Assembly (NCBI GenBank): GCA_018830645.1
Contig: JAHJSA010000066.1
Coordinates: 1 to 45,190, forward strand
DNA length: 45,190 nt
Reading direction: 5' to 3'
DNA from: Actinomycetota bacterium
Lineage (GTDB): Bacteria > Actinomycetota > Thermoleophilia > RBG-16-64-13
Shown one piece after another: positions 8,376 to 15,835 of the stretch (positions within the stretch are counted from its first letter, which is position 1; each line of letters starts with the position of its first letter). The position numbers were made by a program, and so were the translations under genes. The notes beneath the pieces were generated by a model. That model was not told where the DNA came from, searched no databases, and saw nothing but the letters and a program-made list of their open reading frames with translations.

Positions 8376-9611
8376 ATGGCAAGGATTGATACGGATCTCC
8401 TGGGTCTTCAGATCGTCGCGCTGGACACGGCCACCGTCGTGGGCGAAGTGGACGGCCTTCTGATCGACGACGCGACGGTCAAGGTGGCCGGCTTTCTCGT
8501 GGATCTGGGCCTGTATGAGGCGTCGGTATTGCCGTACGCTTCGGCCCATTCGGTAGGACTCGACGCGGTCATCGTGGAAAGCGGCTCCAAGATCGCCGCC
8601 ATCTCCGCCAACCCCGCGCTCGCAGCGCTCGCGGAGAAGGACATCACCATCACCGACGCCAAGGCGATCACGCGTGAGGGTCGCACGGTCGGCACCATCG
8701 GCGACTACTTCATCGACACGAAGACCGGCGAAGTGGTCGGCATGGAGTTCATCGCCGCCGACCAGACGGTATACCCCCGTGAGACGGCCGTGATCCCGGC
8801 TTCCAGTGTCTACCGCCTGGGGCGCGACATCATAGTCCTCGAGGCCGACTACGACCAACACCTGCAGAAGGACGACAGCTCGCTCGAGCGGGTGGCCAGG
8901 ACGCAGACGGTCGAGCCGGCGAAGACAGAAGCCCCGGCCGTGATTCCGGTCGCAGTGGCCGAACTCGAGCCCGTACAGCCCATCGCGGTCGTCGAGCCCG
9001 AGCCGGAGCCCCCGGTCGCGCTCGAACCCGCTCCCGTCGAAGAGCCCGCGCACGAACCGGCTCAGGAGTTGGAGGAAGCCTTCGAGGCCATCACGACTCC
9101 CGAAGAAGCGACGGCCGTCGAAGCACCGGCCGTCGCCGAAGCCGTGGCACCGGTGGTCGAGCCCGCGGTCGAAGTCGAAGAAGTCGTGGAGGTCATCGAG
9201 GAACCGCCGGTCGAATTGGTGGCAGAGCTCAAGGAAGTCGAGCCGGAGGTCGAGGTAGCCGAGGAGATCGCACCGCTTGCGGCCGTGACCCCCGCCTATG
9301 CCGACGACACGCTCACCTCGGAACCCGCCCTCGACCTATCGGAGCCCGAAGTTGCCGTCGAGGAGGCGCCGGTCGAAGAACCACCTGTGGTAGAGGCCCC
9401 AGCCGCGGGAGCTCCCACCGCGGAAGCCCCGGCCGAGGATGCGTTCACGTCGCAGCAGAAGCACTTCCTCATTGGGAAGCGCGTACTCCGCCGCATCGAG
9501 ACCCCCTCCGGCGAACTGATCGCCGACATGGGCGAACTTGTCACCTTCGAGATCATCCAGAAGGCGAAGGGTTCCGACCAGCTGCTCATCCTGTCACTGA
9601 ACGTCGAATAG
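8376..9611 (+). CDS. PRC-barrel protein with long acidic linker and C-terminal barrel-like domain
   Basis: The 411-residue product starts 4 nt after the previous stop behind a strong AAGGAGG. Residues 1-168 repeat the double PRC-barrel of the first gene in the operon (LGLQIVALDTATVVGEVDGL is close to the same place in that paralogue). Residues about 170-350 are a Glu/Pro/Val/Ala-rich segment with a strong negative charge. Residues about 358-411 form a small compact beta domain (FLIGKRVLRRIETPSGELIA, then DMGELVTFEIIQKA) that may be another barrel. No signal peptide is seen. The long acidic linker would allow the two folded ends to reach separate partners. Function is unknown. A terminator follows, so this is the last gene of the operon. 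Confidence 0.85.
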   Translation: MARIDTDLLGLQIVALDTATVVGEVDGLLIDDATVKVAGFLVDLGLYEASVLPYASAHSVGLDAVIVESGSKIAAISANPALAALAEKDITITDAKAITREGRTVGTIGDYFIDTKTGEVVGMEFIAADQTVYPRETAVIPASSVYRLGRDIIVLEADYDQHLQKDDSSLERVARTQTVEPAKTEAPAVIPVAVAELEPVQPIAVVEPEPEPPVALEPAPVEEPAHEPAQELEEAFEAITTPEEATAVEAPAVAEAVAPVVEPAVEVEEVVEVIEEPPVELVAELKEVEPEVEVAEEIAPLAAVTPAYADDTLTSEPALDLSEPEVAVEEAPVEEPPVVEAPAAGAPTAEAPAEDAFTSQQKHFLIGKRVLRRIETPSGELIADMGELVTFEIIQKAKGSDQLLILSLNVE

Positions 9612-9620
9612 CTATCGCGG

Positions 9621-9680
9621 GGCCCTTCGGGGCCGGCGCGTCGAACACCGTGAAAAGCCCGGCCTTCCAGCCGGGCTTTT
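9621..9680 (+). terminator. Terminator of the PRC-barrel operon, two hairpins
   Basis: A first small hairpin (GGCCC, TTCG tetraloop, GGGCC, 9621-9634) is followed by a perfect 11-bp stem AAAAGCCCGGC / GCCGGGCTTTT (9653-9663 and 9670-9680, loop of 6). The T-run at the end fits a factor-independent terminator for the plus strand. The A-run in front could also serve transcription from the right. Confidence 0.85.
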
Positions 9681-9822
9681 CCTTTGCTCACCGCATGTCC
9701 CGTCGGCAGCGGACCACACCTCAGAATCCATGCGTCTGAAATCGGTGGTTTTTCTCCTAGTAGAAAGTCTTGGTTGCATGCGAATTATTCTGCCCGTCTC
9801 TAAGACTCGCTGTAAATGGCAC

Positions 9823-9860
9823 ATTCCCTGCTTGAAAGCGGGTCCTCCACGGGCAGGAAT
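9823..9860. repeat. Imperfect inverted repeat just upstream of the -35 box
   Basis: ATTCCCTGC (9823-9831) and GCAGGAAT (9853-9860) are near-perfect inverted copies, 21 nt apart, and end 5 nt before the -35 element. It could be an operator for an activator. There is no direct evidence for binding. Confidence 0.35.
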
Positions 9861-9865
9861 ACCCC

Positions 9866-9894
9866 TTGACAGGCCCCTAGGATGCCGATACGCT
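9866..9894 (+). promoter_or_regulatory. Promoter of the 47-heme cytochrome gene
   Basis: TTGACA (9866-9871) is a perfect -35 box. After 17 nt comes TACGCT (9889-9894), which matches the -10 consensus at the key first, second and last positions. Transcription would start near 9901, which leaves a leader of about 265 nt before the cytochrome start codon. Confidence 0.7.
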
Positions 9895-9976
9895 ATTGCC
9901 TGAGAGTAAAAGGAGTTGGAGGCATCGATCCCCGTTTCCGTACCTGGGCACTTGGGGCGGGGGGAGCTAGTAGTGC

Positions 9977-10010
9977 AACCGGCCGTGGGGATGGCCGGTT
10001 TCTTTCATTT
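9977..10010 (+). terminator. Terminator-like hairpin inside the leader
   Basis: An 8-bp perfect stem AACCGGCC / GGCCGGTT with loop GTGGGGAT is followed at once by TCTTTCATTT. This could stop transcription early (attenuation). The U-tract is broken by C and A, so efficiency is uncertain. Confidence 0.45.
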
Positions 10011-10113
10011 CCGGTTCATCTCAAGAACAGGAGACGACGTTACTTCAGACCGGAGCCTAGGCTCCGGTCGACTCGTCTCAGGGGCATTACTACCTGCCGT
10101 AGTAGTGCCGAAG

Positions 10114-10159
10114 TTCACAAACTCCTTTCCTCCATAGACCAATGTGGAAAGGAGGTGAA
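10114..10159 (+). promoter_or_regulatory. Hairpin that buries the ribosome-binding site of the 47-heme gene
   Basis: CTCCTTTCC (10122-10130) pairs perfectly with GGAAAGGAG (10146-10154), and TTCAC (10114-10118) extends the stem with GTGAA (10155-10159) across an AAA bulge. The paired right arm contains the whole SD sequence AAAGGAGGTGA (10148-10158), which lies 7 nt from the ATG at 10166. In this fold the site is closed to ribosomes, so translation should need an opening event. Confidence 0.7.
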
Positions 10160-10165
10160 TCGCAA

Positions 10166-13100
10166 ATGAAGATGAAGAAACTCGTAGTACTCACCATCTT
10201 GATCGCCGCCGTGCTTCTCGCCACGGCCTCGCCGGCTTTGGCACTCACAAACTTCGACTGCCTCGAGTGCCACAAGGCCCCCGGCGGGACGGCAACGGGC
10301 AAGCTGGTGAGCTTCACAGCTTCGCCGGTGGACACAACTACCAAGTGCGCTCCGTGCCACTCGGAGGCGTGGCTAGCGGACCATGACATAGCGCCCACTA
10401 CCACGACGGACGTCGCCAAGATCCACCGGTCACACAACGGGATCCGGTCGGACGGCACTAACATGACGATCTACGCCGGCACAGGTCAAATCTGTGAGGG
10501 ATGCCACTCGGGAGTCGTCGATTGCGAATGGTGCCACGGCAGCATGGTCACGCACCAACTTCCCTATCACGGCAACGGCTCGCTCCCGGGCACAATCGTG
10601 CCGGGCGTACCCACCCAGGTCGTCAGCGGAGGACTCGGCACAACGGCCGTGACCAAGTCGCTCACCTGCCTCGCAAGTCGGTGCCATGCGCTCCAACCGC
10701 CGGTGTCGCCTTCGCTGCAGCCCAGCATCCGCCTCGTGCCCTCCTGCGGCCAAGCCGGATGTCACGCAAGTGAGTCGCACGAGCTGGCGCACGAGCCGGA
10801 CGCGGCCCTCACGGCCACGTACGCCTCGTGCGGAGCCGCCGACTGCCACGACCTCAACCTGGTCACAGAGCACCTGACGAACCAACCGCTTGGTTGCGGC
10901 ACATGTCACGACTCGGTCGATCCGGCCGTTGTCGGGGCGATCGCCGCCGGCTCAGCGCCGGGTGGCGTCAAGCAAGGCTGCTACGTATGTCACGGTACCG
11001 ATGCCGGTATGCATACTCCGGCTCACGCCCTGACGAACCCGGTGCAGCCGCCGCTCACCTGCCAGTCGGCCTCGTGTCACGTGGCCAACCTGGTCACCGA
11101 ACACGTCGATCGTCGCGCGCTCACATGCAATACCTGCCACGCCGGCTCCGCCGCCGTTCAGGGTGTGATCACGACTTACGGCACGGGTGGCCTGAAGGCC
11201 GCCATGAACCCGACGTGTGAAGACTGCCACGGCCCGGTGTCCGGCCATGCCGACGACCATGCGTTGACGGCTCCGGTGGCACCTCCGGCCGAGTGTCAGT
11301 ACTGTCACGCCACCAACCTGTTGCCCGTGCACATCGATCCGGACTTCCCGGCCGACGTGAACGGCAGCACCTGGGGCGTGTACGACTGCGACACGTGTCA
11401 CGCGCCGAGCAGCAGGGTGGCGTCGCAAGTCTCGACGTTCGCGGCGAACACCGCCGCCAACCCGACCTGCGCGACCTGCCACACGGTCACGAGCATCCAC
11501 GTCGATCGTCACCTGACGACCTCGACGGCATGCTTCGACAGCGGTTGTCACGTGAGCACCAACTTGGCCACGCTCCACGCGGGGTACGGCCGAGGCTGTG
11601 ACACCTGTCATACTGCTTCTCCGCGCGCCGGTGTACGCGAGGCCATCCTCGCGAACAACACCTCGTGCGAAGCCTGCCACATGTCAGGGCACTTCGATCA
11701 GCACGCGTTGCCCGCCGGTAAGACCATCGGCTCCGGCTACTACAAGTACTCGAACCAATCGTCTGGCACCACCGACTGCGCCATCTGTCACACGAACAAC
11801 GTGATCTTGGAGCACACCGGTGACGCCACGACGGGTCGCCCGGCTTGGCTCGCGGCGAACGGCTCACCGCTCAACTGCGACACGTGCCACAAGAGCACGC
11901 GCGCGGAAGTGGTGGCCGCCATCGCGGCGGCGAAGACCGGTCAGCTGACGAACTGCGACCAATGTCACACGGTCCACGGTACGCCCACGTTGGAGCACCA
12001 GTCGCCGACTTCGGCGCCTGACCAGAGCTGCGGTCAGAGTGGGTGCCACAACGCGAACCTGCTGGTGGAGCACGAGATCCGCTGGTCGCAACCGGCCACG
12101 GACGTGCAGAACGACACGACACCTACGAACGGTGTGTGCGCACGCTGCCACCTCGGCAACACGGGCGCCCTGTCGAAGACCTTGGTGTTGACGGCCATCG
12201 ACAACGGCGACCGCACGTGCCAGGCGTGCCACGGCGCGAACGCGGGCGCGGGTCATACCGCGACTCACGATCCCGACGCGGCACTCTCGAACACGTACGC
12301 CTCGTGCAACGCACCGAGCTGTCACGTCCTGAACATCTCCACGGAGCACGTGGGACGCACGTTCAAGACGGGCACGGTCGGTTCGTGCAACACGTGTCAC
12401 GCAACGACAGCTCCGGCGGTCGCCAAGAACGCCATCGTGGCGTGGAAGGCAACGGGTGTCAAGCAGGGCTGCTTCGTGTGCCACGGCGCCAGCGCCGGTC
12501 AGCACCTGAACCAGCACACGCTCACCAATCCGGTGCAGCCGCCTGTTGAATGCCAGTCCTCCTCGTGTCACGTGGCCAACCTGGTCACCGAACACGTCGA
12601 TCGTCGCGCGCTCAACTGTGCCACCTGCCACAGCGGTTCCTCCGCCGTCCAGCAGGTCATCGCGACCTACCGCACCGGCGGTACCAAGGCCGCTATGAAC
12701 CCGACGTGCACCGAGTGCCACGGGCCGACGGCCGGCCAGCACGTGCAGCAGCACGAGCTCGCCGCATCCGACTGCTCGCTGTGCCACTCCAACAACCTGG
12801 TGACCGAGCACACCGTCAACAACCCACTCGGGTGTGACGCGTGCCACGGCGCTGGGGCGTCGGCCACAGTGAAGTCGGTGATCGCCACGTACGGTGGTGC
12901 GAATCCGGCGCTGCCGCTGTGCACAAGCTGTCACACCGCGTATCACGCGGGCGCGACCGCCAAGCACACGGCCAACGAGGGCACCGACTGCCAGAGCTGC
13001 CACCTGATGATGCTCCCGACGGAACACGCTCGGAGCACCAGCATCAGCAACTCGCGCAGCTGTGGCAACTGCCATCCGCTGCCCCAGTCGTTCGTGTGGA

Positions 13101-14464
13101 CGTACAAGTGCGCGGACTGCCACAAGACCGGCGGTCTGGCTCCGGTGCGCCATCTGGCTGAGACCACGAAACACGTGTCGTCTCAGACCGATTGCGCGAA
13201 GTCCGGATGCCACGCCACCGATCTGCGGACGGTCCACTCGCCCGTTGGCTGCAACGTCTGCCACAGCACGACCAAGTATCCGACCACGTCGGACTGCAAG
13301 GTCTGCCACGGCAGCGGTCCGCACGCCATGCGCGAGCCGTACAAGGCTAGTTGTGCCTCGACCGGGTGCCACAGCATCGGTGGCCCGGGCAAGAGCCTGC
13401 ACGACAAGCACGTGATCGACAAGCGTGTGGCCTGCATCTCCTGCCACAGCGGTGTCAACGCGACGCCGCCGCAGCCGCCCGCCTGTGCCACGGCCACGTG
13501 CCACGAGCACAGCGTGGAACAGGTCCACAGCAAGAGCCAGCACCAGGCCAAGCCGTGCACGTTCTGCCACAAGTCGGGCGTGCCGGGTCACGGACCCACG
13601 CCGTTCAAGTACGGGTTCACGCCGTCGCAGTTCCGGACGCCGTGTCTGTCGTCGGGCTGCCACGACTACAAGTCGCACATGGGCAGCGGCGACTGCATGA
13701 AGTGCCACGGCCCCGCCTCGAACAAGAAGACGGACGTGCACCTCGCCAACAGCAAGCACGTGGCCGATCGCAACGCCTGCGGCAAGTGTCACGACCTCAG
13801 CAAGAACACGATGACCAGCTGTGGGACGTGCCACAAGTTCTACTTGGGCTGGTACGCCGCGTGGACCTCCACGACCACGACGTCCACCTCGTCGACGACC
13901 ACGACTTCGTCTACCACGACGACTACGGGGCCGACGACGACCACGACGACAACGTCGAGCACCACCACGTCGACCACCACCACCACGTCGACCACCAGCA
14001 CCACGGTGCCGCCGGCGACGACCGAGTACAAGGTGACCAAGGCCGAGTACCTGGAAAACCTCAACAACAGCGACTCAGACAGCCGAGCCGATAAGCGGTA
14101 CGACGTCACCAGCAAGATGAGTGACAGTAGCTACGGCGACTCGTACGAGATCAACCGCAACCGCAAGATGATGTCGCTGCGGCTCGATCAGAGCGGCAGC
14201 ACCGTCAAGACGGCCGTGTTGAGGCTCTACGTGAACTCGCTCAGAGACGGGAAGACGCAGACCATCCGCGTCTACCGTTACAACAGCGACGGCAACTCGT
14301 TGGAGTCGAGCTACTCCCAGTACACGGTGTCCAAGACCGGTTGGATCGACCTCGATGTCACCACCCTGGTCAAGGCCACCAGCGGCACGTGGTTCAAGCT
14401 GCGCGTCACGTGCGCCAGCGACGACTACAAGATCTCTGAAGCACGCTACGTGTTGACGAGGTAG
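10166..14464 (+). CDS. Giant secreted cytochrome with 47 heme motifs and DNRLRE-like C-terminal domain
   Basis: The start is set at ATG 10166, 7 nt after AAAGGAGGTGA. An in-frame ATG at 10142 lies inside the hairpin loop and is not used here. The product has 1,432 residues. Residues 1-27 form a signal peptide (ends SPALA). Between residues 31 and about 1,224 a hand count gives 35 CxxCH and 12 CxxxxCH motifs, with many extra His residues (patterns LVTEHV, HALTNPV) suited to be second heme ligands. Residues about 1,234-1,286 are an almost pure Thr/Ser stalk. Residues about 1,287-1,432 are a beta-rich domain of DNRLRE type (TAVLRLYVNS, GWIDLDVTTLV), a fold found on surface proteins. The likely role is long-range electron conduction across or beyond the wall, with the end domain attaching to the surface or a polymer. 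A module of about 160 residues is duplicated inside. Confidence 0.93.
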   Translation: MKMKKLVVLTILIAAVLLATASPALALTNFDCLECHKAPGGTATGKLVSFTASPVDTTTKCAPCHSEAWLADHDIAPTTTTDVAKIHRSHNGIRSDGTNMTIYAGTGQICEGCHSGVVDCEWCHGSMVTHQLPYHGNGSLPGTIVPGVPTQVVSGGLGTTAVTKSLTCLASRCHALQPPVSPSLQPSIRLVPSCGQAGCHASESHELAHEPDAALTATYASCGAADCHDLNLVTEHLTNQPLGCGTCHDSVDPAVVGAIAAGSAPGGVKQGCYVCHGTDAGMHTPAHALTNPVQPPLTCQSASCHVANLVTEHVDRRALTCNTCHAGSAAVQGVITTYGTGGLKAAMNPTCEDCHGPVSGHADDHALTAPVAPPAECQYCHATNLLPVHIDPDFPADVNGSTWGVYDCDTCHAPSSRVASQVSTFAANTAANPTCATCHTVTSIHVDRHLTTSTACFDSGCHVSTNLATLHAGYGRGCDTCHTASPRAGVREAILANNTSCEACHMSGHFDQHALPAGKTIGSGYYKYSNQSSGTTDCAICHTNNVILEHTGDATTGRPAWLAANGSPLNCDTCHKSTRAEVVAAIAAAKTGQLTNCDQCHTVHGTPTLEHQSPTSAPDQSCGQSGCHNANLLVEHEIRWSQPATDVQNDTTPTNGVCARCHLGNTGALSKTLVLTAIDNGDRTCQACHGANAGAGHTATHDPDAALSNTYASCNAPSCHVLNISTEHVGRTFKTGTVGSCNTCHATTAPAVAKNAIVAWKATGVKQGCFVCHGASAGQHLNQHTLTNPVQPPVECQSSSCHVANLVTEHVDRRALNCATCHSGSSAVQQVIATYRTGGTKAAMNPTCTECHGPTAGQHVQQHELAASDCSLCHSNNLVTEHTVNNPLGCDACHGAGASATVKSVIATYGGANPALPLCTSCHTAYHAGATAKHTANEGTDCQSCHLMMLPTEHARSTSISNSRSCGNCHPLPQSFVWTYKCADCHKTGGLAPVRHLAETTKHVSSQTDCAKSGCHATDLRTVHSPVGCNVCHSTTKYPTTSDCKVCHGSGPHAMREPYKASCASTGCHSIGGPGKSLHDKHVIDKRVACISCHSGVNATPPQPPACATATCHEHSVEQVHSKSQHQAKPCTFCHKSGVPGHGPTPFKYGFTPSQFRTPCLSSGCHDYKSHMGSGDCMKCHGPASNKKTDVHLANSKHVADRNACGKCHDLSKNTMTSCGTCHKFYLGWYAAWTSTTTTSTSSTTTTSSTTTTTGPTTTTTTTSSTTTSTTTTTSTTSTTVPPATTEYKVTKAEYLENLNNSDSDSRADKRYDVTSKMSDSSYGDSYEINRNRKMMSLRLDQSGSTVKTAVLRLYVNSLRDGKTQTIRVYRYNSDGNSLESSYSQYTVSKTGWIDLDVTTLVKATSGTWFKLRVTCASDDYKISEARYVLTR
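11070..11123 (+). repeat. 54-nt exact internal repeat, copy 1
   Basis: This stretch within the 47-heme gene is identical to 12561-12614. It encodes the SCHVANLVTEHVDRRAL segment. It lies in a larger protein-level duplication (about 10790-11250 against 12262-12760). Identity at DNA level over 54 nt points to recent duplication or gene conversion. Confidence 0.9.
12561..12614 (+). repeat. 54-nt exact internal repeat, copy 2
   Basis: Second identical copy of 11070-11123, in the same frame and orientation, in the 47-heme gene. Confidence 0.9.
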
Positions 14465-14514
14465 CTCCGGGCACGATCGGCTCGTCCGCGATCTGGTCCC
14501 GGGCAGTGGTCCAA

Positions 14515-14546
14515 GAGAAGCGGGTCCCTGCGGGGGCCCGCTTCTC
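14515..14546. terminator. Hairpin between convergent genes
   Basis: GAGAAGCGGGTCCC (14515-14528) and GGGGCCCGCTTCTC (14533-14546) form a 14-bp stem with one G-T pair and a TGCG loop. It follows the cytochrome gene by 50 nt and faces the end of the NHL gene on the other strand, so it may serve both. A T-run is missing on the plus side. Confidence 0.6.
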
Positions 14547-14590
14547 GTTGGGCCTACGGACGCGGGCGGGGCGCCGCGACCGGAAGATGC

Positions 14591-15607
14591 CTAATAGGAG
14601 TAGACCACCAGCCGGCGCGCGCCGCCGTCGGAGATCACGATGCGGTCGTTGGTGATGGCGATGCCCTCGGGGAGAGTCAACCGCCTGGAATCGCCGGGGC
14701 CGCGCCCGTACGTGTAGAGGAGGCCGCCGTCGGACCCGTACACCTGTACGGCCTGCCCGAAGGTGTCCACCACGTGCAGGCGGCCGAATCTGTCGAACGC
14801 CAAGCCACGAGGCAGAACGAGTCCCTCTTCGGTGTCCGCCTTGTCGATCACGGTGACCACGCCGCTCTCGGCGCCGATCACCTGCACCCGTTTGTTGTTG
14901 CTGTCGGCTACGTACACCAGCCCGTCACGGTCCACCGCCAACGCGTTCGGGAAGGAGAACTCACCGGGATGGAACCCCTCGCCCCCGAAGTACCGCAGGT
15001 ATGAGCCCGAGGTGGAGAACGCCTTCACTCGCTGGTCTCCCACGTCGGTGAGCAGCACCTCGGTCGGGGTGACCGCGAGGCCCACCGGGGAGAGGAGTTC
15101 GGAGCGGGTGCGCTCGTCTTCCGAGATGAAATCACCGAGGAACGAACCGTCCGGGGTGAGTCGCCATACGCGTCCATTGGCGGCGTCGGCAACGAGGAGC
15201 GTGCCGTCGGCCAGCACTCCCACGGCTGTGGGTTGCGGATCGCGAGGCAGCTCTTGATCGAGACTGTCGGGCGTGATGGGGATGAAACCGATCTGGGCTT
15301 CCTGGCCTTCGGCGAGATCGAGTACCGCGACACGCTGGCCCTCGCTATCCGCGACGTACACGCGGCTCCCGGCTACGGCGGAATTGCGCGGACGGAAGGG
15401 GCGGTCGGCCGGCACCTGCACCGGGTAGAGGAACGAAGGCTCTCCGGCGTTCTCGCCGGGCCCCAGTGTGGTCATGGTGGACCCGACTTCCGGAGGCGCG
15501 CCGTCGACCCGCAGGTAGATCGCGAGCAGACTCACGAGGGCCACCGAGAGAACCACGATCAGAGCGATGTACAGGCGTCGAGGAGCCGCCGAGACCGATG
15601 AGCTCAT
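14591..15607 (-). CDS. Membrane-anchored NHL-repeat beta-propeller protein
   Basis: The start is taken at ATG 15607, which places a membrane helix at residues about 14-35. The longer frame from 15691 would add 28 unlikely residues. The product has 338 residues. After the anchor and a linker come about six NHL-type blades, each with the pattern G-x-hydrophobic-Y/V-V-A-D-S/A (VYVADSEGQRVAVLDL, LLVADAANGRVWRL, VYVADSNNKRVQVI, LHVVDTFGQAVQVY). NHL propellers act as docking platforms. A second protein of this type lies at 23273-24307, beside a heptaheme cytochrome. In Geobacter, NHL-repeat genes are known beside cytochrome-filament genes, so a helper role in cytochrome export or assembly is plausible but is an inference. 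Confidence 0.85.
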   Translation of the reverse strand: MSSSVSAAPRRLYIALIVVLSVALVSLLAIYLRVDGAPPEVGSTMTTLGPGENAGEPSFLYPVQVPADRPFRPRNSAVAGSRVYVADSEGQRVAVLDLAEGQEAQIGFIPITPDSLDQELPRDPQPTAVGVLADGTLLVADAANGRVWRLTPDGSFLGDFISEDERTRSELLSPVGLAVTPTEVLLTDVGDQRVKAFSTSGSYLRYFGGEGFHPGEFSFPNALAVDRDGLVYVADSNNKRVQVIGAESGVVTVIDKADTEEGLVLPRGLAFDRFGRLHVVDTFGQAVQVYGSDGGLLYTYGRGPGDSRRLTLPEGIAITNDRIVISDGGARRLVVYSY

Positions 15608-15681
15608 TCGCCCCCGCAACACGATCCGCCGGTGATGGGCAGAGGCGTGCTCCGCTCCTCGCTCGGCGACTCCACTTGGCG

Positions 15682-15709
15682 GTTGAAGCACTCCTCACGC
15701 ACGATATAC
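15682..15709 (+). promoter_or_regulatory. Promoter for the paired 12-heme cytochromes
   Basis: TTGAAG (15682-15687) and TATACT (15704-15709) are separated by 16 nt. It lies in the divergent gap and would start transcription about 120 nt before the first cytochrome start. Confidence 0.45.
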
Positions 15710-15835
15710 TGTTCCTTCGACCGAGCGACACGGCTTTTCGCAGCCACACGACGCCTTCGACAGGTCAAAGACGCCTTCGGCAGGCTACCACCAAGGGAGC
15801 AGGTGTTCAAACCCGCAGAAACCGCGAAACGGGCC

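Larger units (their letters stand above)
9901..10165 (+). promoter_or_regulatory. Long structured 5-prime leader (candidate riboregulator)
   Basis: This 265-nt stretch has no convincing reading frame but folds into a row of hairpins. The first is AACCGGCC / GGCCGGTT (9977-9984 and 9993-10000) followed by TCTTTCATTT, which resembles a terminator. The second is a perfect 22-nt palindrome (10048-10069) inside an outer stem GAGACGA / TCGTCTC (10031-10037 and 10073-10079). The third is an 11-bp stem GGCATTACTAC / GTAGTAGTGCC (10083-10093 and 10099-10109). The fourth buries the ribosome-binding site (10114-10159). Segment 9968-9976 can also pair with 10084-10092, which offers an alternative fold. 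No known riboswitch consensus was recognised. A ligand- or protein-controlled switch is an inference. Confidence 0.6.

Noticed and set aside
9895-10010. Known riboswitch such as GEMM (cyclic dinucleotide) or TPP
   Set aside because: CTGAGA occurs near 9900, but the other conserved TPP parts are missing. The GEMM core sequences with GCAAA are also absent.
10142-10165. Earlier in-frame ATG of the 47-heme gene
   Set aside because: It lies in the loop of the SD hairpin, has no upstream SD, and adds residues in front of a normal signal peptide. The ATG at 10166 has an ideal SD.
9882-10169. 95-codon frame across the leader
   Set aside because: It starts before the predicted transcript start, has no SD, and its product is Arg-rich with no domain. 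The structure of the region fits RNA instead.
11864-13834. 656-codon minus-strand frame inside the giant cytochrome
   Set aside because: Shadow caused by repeated CxxCH codons; it has no start signal or recognisable domain.
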